64,000 nt of DNA from Mesorhizobium sp. J428. GTDB taxonomy: Bacteria; Pseudomonadota; Alphaproteobacteria; Rhizobiales; Rhizobiaceae. The stretch lies in assembly GCF_024699925.1 (NCBI RefSeq), contig NZ_JAJOMX010000004.1:62001-126000 (forward strand), read 5' to 3'. Positions 10,143-19,574 of this stretch are shown here, in pieces. How positions within the stretch are numbered: position 1 is the first letter of the stretch; each line of letters begins with the position of its first letter. Position numbers and translations under genes: made by a program. Under the pieces are notes generated by a model. That model made no database searches, was not told the DNA's origin, and was given only the letters and a program-made list of their open reading frames with translations.

Positions 10143-10925
10143 ATGGAAAGCAGCCCCATCGAAGTATCCGTCGAAGGTGGCGTGGCCATCGTCACTATCA
10201 ACCGGCCCGACCGCAAGAACGCGCTCTCGGTCGCCGCCGCCAACGGATTGGTCGATGCATGGGAGCGGATCGAGGGCGACGATACGGTCAGCGTTGCGAT
10301 CCTGACCTCGGCTGATTGCGGCGTCTTTAGCGCCGGGCTAGACCTCAAGGAGGCGGCAGAGATCGCGCGAAATGAGGGCGTCGACATCCTCAGCAAGATG
10401 CGCGACCCCTTTCACGACACGATGCGCGCCTGTCGCAAGCCGATCATAGCTGCCATGACCGGCTCCTTGATGGCTGGTGGGATGATGCTGGCGCTGAACT
10501 GCGATTTGCGGGTCGGACTCAAAGGAACCAAAATCGGGATCACCGAAGTCAAGATCGGACGCGGCTCGCCCTGGGCAGCGCCGGCGCTGTGGATGCTGCC
10601 GCAGCCTGTCCTGATGGAAATCGTTCTGACCGGCGATCTCATGCCGATCGAGCGGCTGCACGGTTACGGCTTCACCAATTATCTTGAAGACACGCCTGAT
10701 CTGGTTCGCGAACGGGCCCGCGACCTCGCACGTCGGATCGCCAGTGCCGCACCGCTTTCGGTAGTAGCTGCGAAGGGCAGTGTGCGCGCGACCATGGATC
10801 TGGGCTGCGCCGCCGGGCTGGAAGAGGGTAAGCGCCTGCACGAAGTGGTCTATGCCAGCCAGGATGCCATCGAGGGCCCGCGGGCCTTTGCCGAAAAACG
10901 CGCGCCCGTCTGGCAAGGCCGGTAA
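10143..10925 (+). CDS. Enoyl-CoA hydratase/isomerase family protein (crotonase) 1
   Basis: A 260-residue crotonase-fold protein. ATG 10143 was chosen because the homology (VEGGVAIVTINRPDRKNALS) begins about ten residues later. The first oxyanion-hole block reads GVFSAGLDLKE and the second reads GSLMAGGMMLALNCDLR. The position usually holding the first catalytic Glu lies in a poorly conserved stretch (FGITEVKIGRGSPWAAP-like), so hydratase versus isomerase cannot be decided. It hydrates or isomerises a 2-enoyl-CoA made by the dehydrogenases. It is followed 13 bases later by a second crotonase, suggesting sequential steps of one pathway. Confidence 0.87.
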   Translation: MESSPIEVSVEGGVAIVTINRPDRKNALSVAAANGLVDAWERIEGDDTVSVAILTSADCGVFSAGLDLKEAAEIARNEGVDILSKMRDPFHDTMRACRKPIIAAMTGSLMAGGMMLALNCDLRVGLKGTKIGITEVKIGRGSPWAAPALWMLPQPVLMEIVLTGDLMPIERLHGYGFTNYLEDTPDLVRERARDLARRIASAAPLSVVAAKGSVRATMDLGCAAGLEEGKRLHEVVYASQDAIEGPRAFAEKRAPVWQGR

Positions 10926-10938
10926 AGGAGAGAGAGGC

Positions 10939-11721
10939 ATGGGCGAATTGATGCGGCTTGATCGTGATGGGCCTGTGGGCGTTTTGCGCTTTCTCTGCCC
11001 GGAACGGCGCAACCCTTACAGCATTGCATTCGTCGAGGCGCTCATCGCCAATCTGCGTCAGGCCGAGATGGACGATGCGATACGTGCCGTGGTGATGACC
11101 GGCGGCGAGCATTTCTCAAGCGGCGGCGATCTTGTCGGCTTCCGCGCCGAGATCGCCAAAGGCGCCCGCGCCACCTCGCAGATGGTCGACATGGTCCACG
11201 ACGGCGGTCGTGCCGCCTATCAATTCAAGAAGCCACTCATCGCTGCGGTGAATGGAATCGCCTATGGCGCGGGGCTAAGCCTGGCGCTGTCGGCCGATAT
11301 CGTCGTGGCTGCCGAGGATGCGCGCCTCTGCGAGGTCTTTGCCAAGGTCGGCGGCTGCCCCGACACCGGGTCGAGCTGGCTCCTTCAGCAGCGCGCCGGG
11401 GCTGGGGTGGCCCGGATGCTGGTGCTTACCGGCCGCGAGATCGACGGACGAACGGCTCGCGAGCTGCGTGTAGTCGAGGAATGCGTCCCGGCCGGCGAGG
11501 TCGAAAACCGGGCAATCGAGATCGCGCGAGAGATCGCCGCCCACCCCGCCTTCGGCATGCAGACAACCAAGCGTGTCATGCGGGCGGCTGCCGAATGCTC
11601 CTACCTCGAGGCTCTGGAGATCGAGCGCGATGCGCAAAGCGTGCTGCTTTGCGCCCATGATTTTCCCGAGGCCATGAACGCCTTCCAAGAAAAGCGGCCG
11701 CCACGGTTCAAGGACTGCTGA
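10939..11721 (+). CDS. Enoyl-CoA hydratase/isomerase family protein (crotonase) 2
   Basis: A 260-residue crotonase. ATG 10939 follows GGAGAGAGAGG. Oxyanion-hole blocks are [11 protein letters not shown] and [20 protein letters not shown]. The middle segment [17 protein letters not shown] resembles PaaG/PaaF-type isomerase-hydratases, where the DTGSSW element is common. It is only distantly similar to its upstream neighbour, so it is not a recent duplicate. It ends 41 bases before etfB, within the same operon. A ring-opening or isomerase role like PaaG is possible but is inference. Confidence 0.87.
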   Translation: MGELMRLDRDGPVGVLRFLCPERRNPYSIAFVEALIANLRQAEMDDAIRAVVMTGGEHFSSGGDLVGFRAEIAKGARATSQMVDMVHDGGRAAYQFKKPLIAAVNGIAYGAGLSLALSADIVVAAEDARLCEVFAKVGGCPDTGSSWLLQQRAGAGVARMLVLTGREIDGRTARELRVVEECVPAGEVENRAIEIAREIAAHPAFGMQTTKRVMRAAAECSYLEALEIERDAQSVLLCAHDFPEAMNAFQEKRPPRFKDC

Positions 11722-11762
11722 TTGCGGCCAAAGACGTTCAAACAGTCATAGGAGAAACGCCG

Positions 11763-12521
11763 ATGAAGGTGCTCGTGCCCGTCAAACGCGTGATCGACTA
11801 CAACGTGAAGGTTCGCGTGAAAGCGGATGGGAGCGGTGTCGATCTCGCGAATGTGAAGATGTCTATGAACCCTTTCGACGAGATTGCGGTTGAGGAGGCG
11901 ATCCGTCTGAAGGAAGCGAGGACGGCGGACGAGGTCGTAGCAGTTTCGATCGGGGTGAAGCAGGCGCAGGAGACGCTGAGAACGGCGCTGGCGATGGGGG
12001 CGGACCGCGCGATCCTGATTGTGGCGGCCGCAGATGTGCATCAGGACATCGAGCCCCTGGCGGTGGCGAAGATCCTGAAGGCGGTGATCGACGAGGAGCA
12101 GCCGAACCTGGTGCTCGCCGGCAAGCAGGCGATCGATAACGATATGAATGCCACCGGGCAGATGCTCTCGGCGCTGCTGGGCTGGAGCCAGGCGACCTTC
12201 GCCTCGGAAGTGAAGGTCGAGGGCGGCAGCGCCGTGGTGACGCGCGAGGTCGACGGCGGGCTGCAGACCGTCAAGGTCAAGCTGCCGGCGATCGTGACGG
12301 TCGATTTGCGCCTCAACCAACCCCGCTACGCTTCGCTGCCGAACATCATGAAGGCCAAGAAGAAGCCACTCGACGAGAAGACGGCGGCGGATTACGGCGT
12401 CGACGTGAGCCCGCGGCTCGAAGTGGTGAAGACGGCCGAGCCGGAAACACGCCAGGCTGGCGAGATCGTGCCGGATGTCGATACGCTGGTGGCGAAACTC
12501 AAAGAGAGGGGGTTGGTGTGA
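11763..12521 (+). CDS. etfB: Electron transfer flavoprotein beta subunit
   Basis: A 252-residue ETF beta subunit, close to the family length of about 250. It begins [17 protein letters not shown], carries [17 protein letters not shown] and the AMP-binding-domain stretch [18 protein letters not shown]. It takes electrons from the acyl-CoA dehydrogenases together with EtfA. GGAGAAACGCCG precedes ATG 11763. Its stop TGA (12519-12521) shares one base with the etfA start. A degenerate remnant of a second etfB start lies at 41967. Confidence 0.95.
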   Translation: MKVLVPVKRVIDYNVKVRVKADGSGVDLANVKMSMNPFDEIAVEEAIRLKEARTADEVVAVSIGVKQAQETLRTALAMGADRAILIVAAADVHQDIEPLAVAKILKAVIDEEQPNLVLAGKQAIDNDMNATGQMLSALLGWSQATFASEVKVEGGSAVVTREVDGGLQTVKVKLPAIVTVDLRLNQPRYASLPNIMKAKKKPLDEKTAADYGVDVSPRLEVVKTAEPETRQAGEIVPDVDTLVAKLKERGLV

Positions 12522-13447
12522 TGGCTGTTCTTCTGCTGGGCGAAGTAAATGACGGCGAACTGGCGCTGGACCCCACCGCCAAGGCGGTGAATGCCGCCAA
12601 GGTGCTGGGCGAGGTCACCGTGCTCTGCGCCGGGGCTTCGGCGGCAGCCGCCGGCGAGGCAGCCGCGACGATCGAGGGCGTGGCGAAGGTTCTGGTGGCC
12701 GAGCATCCGGCGCTGAGCCACCGCCTGGCCGAGCCGACTGCGGCAATGATCGTAAGCCTCGCGGGCGACTATTCGCATATAATGGCCCCGGCCACCACCG
12801 ACGCCAAGAACGTGATGCCGCGGGTGGCCGCGCTGCTGGACGTGATGGTGATCTCTGATGTCTCGGGCGTTGTCGATGCTGAAACGTTCGAGCGCCCGAT
12901 CTATGCCGGCAACGCAATCCAGACGGTGAGATCGAAGGACGCCAAGAAGGTCGTGACCCTCCGAACCTCGGCCTTCAAGGCCGCCGGCAAGGGCGGCCCG
13001 GCCAAGGTGGAGACCGTAGATGTGCCCGGCGATCCGGGCCTGTCGGAATGGGTAGAGGACAAGGTGGCCGAAAGCGACCGCCCCGAACTGACCTCTGCCG
13101 GGGTCGTAGTCTCTGGCGGCCGCGGCGTCGGCTCGCAGGGAGATTTCGCCCTGATCGAGAAGCTGGCCGACAAGCTCGGCGCAGCAGTGGGCGCCTCGCG
13201 GGCCGCAGTCGACGCGGGCTTCGCGCCGAACGACTGGCAAGTCGGCCAGACCGGCAAAGTCGTGGCGCCCGAGCTCTATGTTGCAGTGGGCATTTCCGGG
13301 GCGATCCAGCACCTTGCAGGGATGAAGGATTCGAAGATCATCGTCGCAGTCAACAAGGATCCGGACGCCCCGATCTTCCAGATCGCCGACTACGGCCTTG
13401 TGGCTGACCTCTTCCAAGCCGTACCCGAGCTGATCGAAAAGCTCTGA
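12521..13447 (+). CDS. etfA: Electron transfer flavoprotein alpha subunit
   Basis: A 308-residue FAD-binding subunit. ATG 12521 overlaps the etfB stop by one base (TGATG), so it is translationally coupled. The C-terminal FAD domain is intact: [12 protein letters not shown], then [24 protein letters not shown] and ending [21 protein letters not shown]. It completes the electron acceptor for the dehydrogenases here and passes electrons to ETF-ubiquinone oxidoreductase, which is not in the window. It is the last gene of the first block; IS debris starts soon after. A short GGACT...AGTCC inverted repeat at about 13454-13475 could be a weak terminator. Confidence 0.95.
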   Translation: MAVLLLGEVNDGELALDPTAKAVNAAKVLGEVTVLCAGASAAAAGEAAATIEGVAKVLVAEHPALSHRLAEPTAAMIVSLAGDYSHIMAPATTDAKNVMPRVAALLDVMVISDVSGVVDAETFERPIYAGNAIQTVRSKDAKKVVTLRTSAFKAAGKGGPAKVETVDVPGDPGLSEWVEDKVAESDRPELTSAGVVVSGGRGVGSQGDFALIEKLADKLGAAVGASRAAVDAGFAPNDWQVGQTGKVVAPELYVAVGISGAIQHLAGMKDSKIIVAVNKDPDAPIFQIADYGLVADLFQAVPELIEKL

Positions 13448-13640
13448 GACGCGGACTGCCCTCTGTCTTAGTCCAGGAGCTCGCCTGAACTAGCCGTCTT
13501 TTTGGAAGCTGGACACTTCTACCAAAGCCCTGATTGAGGCTGGATCGGCCCACGTTGACGCGCGGAAGGGCTGGTTCGGCGGCGGCTGATGGCCTTGTTG
13601 GCCCATCAGCGCGCTGGACATGGACTTCCGGTGACGGGCT

Positions 13641-14336
13641 TCACGTGACGGCGGCAACGCGCTGTAGGTGGATCAGGCGTTTCATGTTGAAGACCATGTT
13701 GGCCATCCCGATCTTCGTCGTGGCTCGCGCGATGCCGATGGTTCGGATGAACAGCCCCATGCGGCTCTTCTGCTCGCCGAAGACATGCTCGACGCGGGAG
13801 CGGACCTTCGATTTGAGATTGTTGGCGCGGCGGATGGTTTCGGGCATGGGCCGGCCTTTCGGTTTCTTGCGGTGGACCCGGCTGACGAAGCCGTTCTTCT
13901 CCATGAAGGCCTCGTTGGCCGCCGACCTGTAGCCGGCATCTCGCAGCATGGCGTCGAAGCGCTCGAACAGCGCATTGATGGCGCCGGCCTTCGTCAGTCT
14001 CTCCCGGAACAACCAGATCGTGCGTGCGTCGGGAACCCGGTCCGAAAGGAACCGCATGAAGGACAGCCGGTCGTTGATCAGGAACTCGGTGCGCTCGTCC
14101 GACAGGTTGTTGGCGGTCTAGATCACCAGCACCTTCAGCATCATCACCGGATCGTAGGGCGGGCGGCCCCCATGGGTTCCGCTCGAATAGGCAAGCGCCC
14201 TTTCCAGTTCGGGCCTGAAGGATTCGAAATCCACCACTCGGCCGTAGGCCTCGAGCTGGTCGCCGAGGTCGCTCAGCCTCCGCAGCCGATCGTCGAAATC
14301 GAAGAAACCCGGCGCGCTCCTCATTCGAACCCCCAT
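13641..14336 (-). pseudogene. IS5-family transposase remnant (internal deletion plus amber stop)
   Basis: Reads from ATG 14336 downward: FDDRLRRLSDLGDQLEAYGRVVDFE, then GGRPPYDPVMMLKVLVI followed by a TAG at 14118-14120 where the family normally continues (CAG expected). The frame resumes in phase, with SDERTEFLINDRLSFMRFL and RVPDARTIWLFRE. It then jumps from MLRDAGY straight to RSAANEAFMEKNGF: roughly a hundred residues of the DDE core expected for IS5 are missing. The C-terminus GMANMVFNMKRLIHLQ is intact. It cannot be active. About 190 bp between etfA and this remnant hold no gene that I can see. Confidence 0.8.
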
Positions 14337-14396
14337 CCGCCATCAACAGGCGAATGGAATCATGATCGGCCCCCACGGACGGGTCCAATTTGATTG

Positions 14397-14740
14397 TTAG
14401 TGCAATGATGGTCGTGGCGCCAGCGCGGGCGGCATCGCTGGTTGGGGTTGCAGGGCCGCCCGCGCGAATGCCGGGATGAAGACCTCCGGCGCCGGCGGCT
14501 TGTAGCCGAGCGATCCATGCGGACGCACGGTGTTGTAATGCCGACGCCAGCTTTCCACGATGATCCTGGCCTCTTTGAGCGTGTAGAAGATCTCGCCGTC
14601 GAGGAGTTCGTCGCGCAGGCGAGCATTGAAGCTCTCGATGTAGCCATTCTCCCATGGGCTTCCGGGTGCGATGTAGGCAGTCTTCGCCCCGACGGCGGTG
14701 ATCCAGTCCTGCACGGCCGTGGCGATGAACTCCGGGCCGT
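14397..14740 (-). pseudogene. IS3 orfB transposase, 3' half (copy A)
   Basis: The C-terminal part of an integrase-core transposase, cut off from its N-terminal half by the IS1111-type insert. It resumes at GPEFIATAVQDWITAVG and carries GSPWENGYIESFNARLRDELL, whose Glu is the last acidic residue of the DDE triad, then WRRHYNTVRPHGSLGYKPP. The insert lies exactly in the RSDN/GPEF motif, after the second catalytic Asp. It has no start codon of its own and is not functional. Confidence 0.85.
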
Positions 14741-14875
14741 AGCACGTCGGGAAGAAGATTGTTTGGGAAGGCTATGGCCTCCTGCGCAGCCTTCAAAATA
14801 GCGCAGCAGGTGGCCATAGCCGGGTCTCGGGTCTCTACAGTGGTTTTGCGAACCACACCGTAAAGGAGACCGGCC

Positions 14876-16063
14876 ATGACCATCGCCAACACTATCCCCG
14901 TTTCGCCCCTTCTTGTAGCCATCGACATTTCCAAACACCGGCATGAGGTGCTGATCGCGGTTCCCGGTAAAGCGCGCCGGCGCCGATTGGCGATCCGGAA
15001 CAGCCTCGAGGATTTCGAGCGACTGATCGCGGTTCTTCGCCAGTATGGCTTGCCGGTCCGGATCGGATTCGAGGCGACGGGCAATTATCATCGGGCACTC
15101 GCGCATCATCTGGGCGCAGCCGGTTTCGAGCTGAAGCTGATCTCCTCGGTTGCCCTCGCTCGGACGCGGGAAGCCCTTCACAACAGCTGGGACAAGAACG
15201 ACCCAAAGGACGCCCAGGTCATCCTGCGCATGCTGGAGATCGGCGCGGTCCAGTTTTTCCACGATCCGCTGATCGCGGGCACGAACGACATTCAGGAGCT
15301 TTCCAAGACGCACGAGATCATCTCGCGCTCCAAGACCGAACTCTGGCACCGGATCCTGACCCACTACCTGCCGCTGTATTTCCCTGAAGCCGAGCGGTTC
15401 CATCGCAGCGCACGCAGCGACTGGTTCCTGGCCTTTTTGGAACAGTTCCCGTCGCCGCACATGATCTCGGCAATGACGAAGGAGGCCTTCATTGATGCCG
15501 CCTGGAACGTCGTCGGCCGGAAGGTTTCCAAAACGCTCCTGCTTTCAGATATTTACGAGTCTGCCAAAGACTCTGTCGGCTTACCTGTAGCAGCAGAGTC
15601 CGATGCCTTGCGGATGTTCCGGCTGGTCCTCGCCGAGGGTCGCGGCTTGGTGCGCCAGCGCGATGAGGTCGAGAACCGCGCTGTGGAACTGCTGTCCGAC
15701 CATCCCGACTACCAGCTACTGGTCACCGTTCCGGGCATTGGGCCGATCAACGCCCTGACCATTCTCGCCGAAGCCGGCGATCTGCGCCGTTTCGGGCATC
15801 ATCGCCAGTTCCTAAAGTTCTGCGGCATGGATCTCGCCACCGTGCAATCAGGCATGTTCCGAGGACAGAGCAAGATCTCAAAATATGGCAACGCCCGGCT
15901 TCGACGGACCTTCTGGATGGCAGGGCAAACCGCAGTGCTACACCGAACCAACAGCTTCCGCGATAGGTTCGAGCGCTACATAGCCAAGGATCGGCACAAC
16001 GCTCACCTGCGTCGCAAAGCCTATACCGCAATCGCAGCCAAGATGGCGCGTACTACGCCGTGA
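14876..16063 (+). CDS. IS110 family (IS1111-type) transposase, copy A
   Basis: A 395-residue DEDD-type recombinase. The N-terminal RuvC-like domain starts LLVAIDISKHRHEV (first Asp), then GFEATGNYHRAL (Glu) and NDPKDAQVILRML (Asp pair). The C-terminal transposase_20 domain is seen as VTVPGIGPINALTILAEAGDL and SKISKYGNARLRRTFW, which holds the conserved Ser region. AAAGGAGA at 14862-14869 precedes ATG 14876. It differs from the copy at 44085 by the last residues only (ARTTP versus ARTYTP, a 3-base difference). It appears intact and could act on both copies. Confidence 0.92.
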   Translation: MTIANTIPVSPLLVAIDISKHRHEVLIAVPGKARRRRLAIRNSLEDFERLIAVLRQYGLPVRIGFEATGNYHRALAHHLGAAGFELKLISSVALARTREALHNSWDKNDPKDAQVILRMLEIGAVQFFHDPLIAGTNDIQELSKTHEIISRSKTELWHRILTHYLPLYFPEAERFHRSARSDWFLAFLEQFPSPHMISAMTKEAFIDAAWNVVGRKVSKTLLLSDIYESAKDSVGLPVAAESDALRMFRLVLAEGRGLVRQRDEVENRAVELLSDHPDYQLLVTVPGIGPINALTILAEAGDLRRFGHHRQFLKFCGMDLATVQSGMFRGQSKISKYGNARLRRTFWMAGQTAVLHRTNSFRDRFERYIAKDRHNAHLRRKAYTAIAAKMARTTP

Positions 16064-16366
16064 TCAAACACGGCGAACCCTATCGTCCCTTCTTCGAGGG
16101 GGCGAGCCCAGGCGGAAGAACCCTTTTCTGACAAGGGCCGTGGAGGCAGTTCGCTGACCTCGTAGATAATGTTCAGGTCTTCCGCTTGGGATTCAGGATC
16201 TCGTCTTAAGGACGGTGAGAGCCGCCATCGTGCGTACTCTGTGTTTGCTATGGGAGAGACCGCTTCTTGACGGCGGAGCCCGCCTGGGCAACTTTATCAG
16301 GGTATCTGATCGCTCAGATGCCCCGTGACCTGACGCCCGATACCGCCAATTCTTCCCAACATAGGA
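16064..16366 (+). ncRNA. Candidate guide (bridge/seek) RNA region of the IS1111-type element
   Basis: About 300 bp without a plausible gene between the transposase stop and the right end. In IS1111-type elements the RNA that guides target choice is encoded in this 3' non-coding part. Position and length fit, and short inverted stretches occur near the transposase stop. I have not folded it and cannot define RNA ends, so this is a family-based prediction only. Confidence 0.3.
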
Positions 16367-16369
16367 CGT

Positions 16370-16874
16370 TGTCGGAACGGATGTGCTCAGGCACGCCGCG
16401 CAGGATGAACAGGTCGGACAGGACGTCGATGACGTCGGTGGAGTTGAGCTTGCGATCGATGCGGATCGCCAGCGCCTCATGCGTGAACTCGTCGATCACG
16501 TTAAGCATGCGGTACTTCCTTCCGTCATGAGTGCGGTCCTCGACGAAGTCGTAGGACCAGACATGGTTGGGCCGCTCGGCGCGCAGGCGGATGCATGATC
16601 CGTCGGCGAGCCAGAGCCGGCCTTTCTTCGGTTGTTTGGCTGGAACCTTCAGCCCCTCTTGCCGCCAGATGCGCTCGACCCGCTTGTCGTTGACCACCCA
16701 GCCCATCTGGCTGCGCAGAAGCTCGGCGATCTTGCGATAGCCGTAGCGGCCATAGCGGCGGGCCAGTGCAACGATGTCCTCGGTCAGTTGCTGCTCGTCG
16801 TCCCGGCCGCGAGGAATACGCCGCTGCGTGGAGCGATGCTGCCCAAGCACGAGGCATACCCGGCGCTCCGACAC
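16370..16874 (-). pseudogene. IS3 orfB transposase, 5' half (copy A)
   Basis: Starts at or before ATG 16874 (the in-phase frame is open further up to the orfA stop, so production by orfA-orfB frameshifting is possible). It contains YGRYGYRKIAELLR, then the integrase core start HVWSYDFVEDRTHDGRKYRMLNV (first catalytic Asp), FTHEALAIRIDRKL and EHIRSDN (second Asp), where the IS1111-type insert cuts it. Translation as written runs a few codons into the insert and stops at 16314. Not functional alone. Confidence 0.85.
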
Positions 16875-16930
16875 GCGCTTCGGCAGAACCGAGCGAACAT
16901 GGTCGATGCAGGCACGGCGACGCGAGGGGC

Positions 16931-17209
16931 TCAGAAGTTTCCCCGCGCAGCCTCCGTCAGGATCAGCTTGTCCAGCGTCAGATCGGCCACCGCCTTGCGA
17001 AGCCGTTCGTTCTCCTTCTGGAGATCCTTCAACTGCCGAAGCTGGTCACGGCTCATGCCGCCATATTGCTTGCGCCACCGGTAGAACGTCAGTTCGGAAA
17101 CGCCGATCTGGCGAACGGCATCCGCCATCGCCATGCCTTGGCCGCGCAAAACCTCAACCTGCCGAAGCTTCGTGACGATCTCGTCGGGCTTGTGTCGCTT
17201 GTTTGCCAT
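16931..17209 (-). CDS. IS3 family OrfA (HTH) protein, copy A
   Basis: A 92-residue helix-turn-helix protein: DEIVTKLRQVEVLRGQG, ADAVRQIGVSELTFYRWRKQYGG, then a leucine-zipper-like stretch KDLQKENERLRKAVADLTLDK. It binds the element ends and is fused to OrfB by frameshifting in intact elements. ATG 17209 follows GGAGGACC. It is intact, but its OrfB partner is split. The copy at 46143-46421 gives the same protein. Confidence 0.9.
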   Translation of the reverse strand: MANKRHKPDEIVTKLRQVEVLRGQGMAMADAVRQIGVSELTFYRWRKQYGGMSRDQLRQLKDLQKENERLRKAVADLTLDKLILTEAARGNF

Positions 17210-17272
17210 TGTGGTCCTCCTTCATGGTCAAAACCATACTTCAAGGTGGACCCGTTCAATGGGGGTGGATCA

Positions 17273-17449
17273 GTCGGCGAGATCGCCCGCGGGATGCTGG
17301 GTGGCACCGCAAGCGGGATGCACTTCGTGATCTACGGGGTGCTGATCGTGATCATCATCCTGTTCATGCCCGACGGATTGGCCGGAGGCCTGACGCGGGT
17401 GCGCGCACGCCTCGTTCGCCTGTCGCGCGGGACGGTTTCGGAAAGGTAG
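17273..17449 (+). pseudogene. livM C-terminal fragment (cut by IS3)
   Basis: Immediately after the IS3 end the plus strand reads SVGEIARGMLGGTASGMHF, then a hydrophobic helix VIYGVLIVIIILFMPDGLAGGL and a basic tail to the stop at 17447-17449. This is the last transmembrane helix and tail of a LivM-type permease. It is not part of the livM at 5524 (different sequence), so it marks a second importer operon destroyed by the IS insertion. An acyl-CoA dehydrogenase follows 5 bases later. Confidence 0.65.
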
Positions 17450-17454
17450 GAACG

Positions 17455-18605
17455 ATGGATTTTCGACTAACGACCGAGCAGGAGATGCTCAAGTCTTCGG
17501 TGCGCCGCTTCATGGAGCGGCGGGTGGCCCCGATCGTCGCAGATCACGAGCAGCGCGAGGAATTCGCCTGGGACCTGTTGCCCGAACTGACCGAATTCGG
17601 CTATATCGGCGGCCTCCTGCCCGAATCCATGGGCGGCTACGGCATGGCCTACACTGATTACGCCGCATACTGATGGAAGAGGCGGGCTATCAGTGGATGG
17701 CGTTGCGCGGCACCCTCAACACCATCAACATCGTCGCCTCGATCCTGGGCAACTGGGGCAGCGAGGCGCAGAAGGAGACCTATCTGCGCCCGCTCCTGGC
17801 CGGCAAGCGGAGGGTCTTCGTGGCCATCACCGAGCCCAATCACGGCTCGAACGTGGCCGGGCTCGAGACCCGGGCCGAGGCGCGCGGCGGCGCCTGGCTC
17901 CTGAACGGCTCGAAACTCTGGATCACCAACGGGCTCTGGGGCGAGTTCGGGATCGTGGTGGCGAAGACCTATAGCAACTCTTGCGACGGCGGCATCAGCC
18001 TGTTTCTGATCGACCGCCAGCAGAGCAGCTACACCGCCGAGCGCGTCAAGACCATGGTGGTACGCGCGACCGGCACCTCGGCCCTGACCTTCGCCGATAC
18101 GGTGGTCCCGCACGAGAACCTGATCGGGCGCGAGGGCGAGGGCCTGAAGATGATCCTGACCGGGCTCAACTTCGGGCGCCTCAGCGTCGCCATGGGGGCG
18201 GTCGGCGCCGGGCAGGCGGCGCTGGATCTCTCGACCACCTACGCCCAGACGCGGCAGCAGTTCGGCCGCCCAATTGGGGGCTTCCAACTCGTGCAGAAGC
18301 ACATCGTGGACATGACGGTGCGCGTCGAGGCGGCGCGGATGCTGGGCTACCGGGCGGCCTGGGCGTTGGATGCGGGGCTGCCGGCGCGCCAGGAATGCTC
18401 GATCGCCAAGCTCTACGCGACCGAGGCCGCCCACGAGGTGGCCGACATGGCGCTGCAGGTCCACGGCGGGATGGGTTACAGCGCCGACTATCCAATCGAG
18501 CGGATCTTCCGTGATACCCGCGGCTCGGTGATCCCCGAGGGCACCTCCGAGATCCAGACCTTGATCGTCGGCCGAGAGATACTCGGCATCTCGGCCATCG
18601 CCTGA
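17455..18605 (+). pseudogene. Acyl-CoA dehydrogenase, single frameshift
   Basis: A FAD enzyme of about 383 residues. It begins MDFRLTTEQEMLKSSVRRFMERRV. The frame breaks at about 17670 (GCATACTGATGG): one missing C turns ...AAYLMEEAGYQW... into a stop. From 17673 the frame is clean, with AITEPNHGSNVAGLETR (flavin loop), WITNG, RQQFGRPIGGFQLVQ and the C-terminal HGGMGYSADYPIERIFRD and IPEGTSEIQ, which contains the usual active-site Glu loop. Its ending differs from the paralogues at 1 and 27992, and it is the most conventional acyl-CoA dehydrogenase in the window. It follows a livM fragment, so it belonged to an importer-linked operon. Confidence 0.85.
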
Positions 18606-18758
18606 CTGGCCGACGACATGTGCGGAACGGCCCGTATGGCGAGCACCTTTTCAGCCGATTTTCACACTCGGGAACGGTGCGGTCCTATCACCACCCTGGC
18701 AGCGCTTTGCGAGCCGCCAAACTGCGGTATGGGTGTCTGGCGCGGTCGAACCGGTCGC

Positions 18759-18893
18759 TATATCGTGGACGGTCGGCAGGCAGTGCATCCCCGCCGCCGG
18801 GGGCCTACCGCCCGTTCGCCCGGGCGCCAGGCGATGAGATCCTCGATCGAGATCAGCTTCATCCCATAGCGGCGGGCGAAGCCGGCTAGAGCA
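18759..18893 (-). pseudogene. Possible ribB (DHBP synthase) 3' fragment
   Basis: The minus strand reads AGFARRYGMKLISIEDLIAWR and then an unrelated tail to a TAG at 18759-18761. FAR-x-G-x-x-x-x-x-I-x-DLI-x-x-R is the C-terminal pattern of 3,4-dihydroxy-2-butanone-4-phosphate synthase. Only this piece is present, next to an IS630 fragment, so it is debris. The region 18606-18758 shows no other gene. Moderate to low confidence because of the short length. Confidence 0.35.
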
Positions 18894-18901
18894 GATTCGA
18901 C

Positions 18902-19175
18902 TTATTCAGGGTCATATCCCGCCGCCTCGAAATAGTTCCTGCATTCCTCGGGCGTAAACGCTGTGAGGCAGTCGGCGACGACTGACCAGAGTTCGTCGAT
19001 GGTGCGGGCTGCGGCCTTCCTAAGGAGGGCTTTGAGCTTTGAGAAGGCCATCTCGATCGGATTGAGGTCGGGAGAATAGGGCGGCAGGAACAGGAGCCGG
19101 GCACCGGCCTTCTCGATCGCTTCGCGCACGCCCCTGATCTTGTGGGCCGGCAGGTTGATGGGGTGGACGCCCCCT
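18902..19175 (-). pseudogene. IS630 family transposase, C-terminal fragment
   Basis: The minus strand from about 19175 reads NLPAHKIRGVREAIEKAG, then LLFLPPYSPDLNPIEMAFSKLK, ending FTPEECRNYFEAAGYDPE at 18902. The PPYSPDLNPIE motif with the last DDE Glu is diagnostic for IS630/Tc1-mariner transposases. The N-terminal two thirds are missing; the adjoining IS110 element begins at about 19176. Confidence 0.85.
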
Positions 19176-19574
19176 CACGGCATCGCTGTGCCAAAGTGGT
19201 GTCGTTGATCATCACTTGAATGGAGGCGTCCATGTTGGAAGGTAACACAATCGGATTGGACCTGGCGAAGAACGTGTTCCAGGCGCACGGCGCAGATGGG
19301 TCGGGAGCTGTGCTGTTCAGGAAGAAGCTTCGCCGCGATCAGGTAAGCTTCGCTTTCTTGCCGACCAGCCGGCCTGCACGGTTGCCATGGAAGCGTGCGC
19401 CGGCAGCCACTACTGGGCGCGGGAGATTGCGAAGCTCGGGCACGAAGTCCGGCTAATCGCTCCGGGATACGTCAAGCCATTTGTGAAGCGTCAGAAGAAC
19501 TGTCCGTCGTCAGATCATTTGGCGCAGTTTGGGTCTTGGATTAGCGGAGTATCGGCCTCGTCTTTGGGTTGATG

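Larger units (their letters stand above)
14741..16369 (+). mobile_element. IS110 family, IS1111-type insertion sequence inside IS3 (copy A)
   Basis: Joining IS3 bases up to 14740 with those from 16370 restores the uninterrupted orfB codons, so the insert is about 1629 bp (up to 3 bases ambiguous, because CGT is repeated at both edges). It carries one transposase (14876-16063) and about 300 bp of non-coding DNA after it. Short subterminal inverted repeats GGGAAGAA (14749-14756) and TTCTTCCC (16350-16357) lie 8-12 bases inside each end. Subterminal repeats and a long 3' non-coding part are the features of the IS1111 subgroup. Confidence 0.75.
14363..17272 (-). mobile_element. IS3 family (IS407-type) element interrupted by an IS1111-type element, copy A
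   Basis: The ends are imperfect inverted repeats: TGATCGGCCCCCACGGAC from 14363 inward and, on the other strand, TGATCCACCCCCATTGAAC from 17272 inward, both followed by GGGTCCA. Without the 1.63-kb insert the element is about 1.28 kb, normal for this group. orfA (16931-17209) and the two halves of orfB (16370-16874 and 14397-14740) lie on the minus strand. The bases outside the two ends do not form an obvious target duplication, which suggests rearrangement after insertion. The same nested unit recurs at 43572-46484 in the same orientation. Confidence 0.85.
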
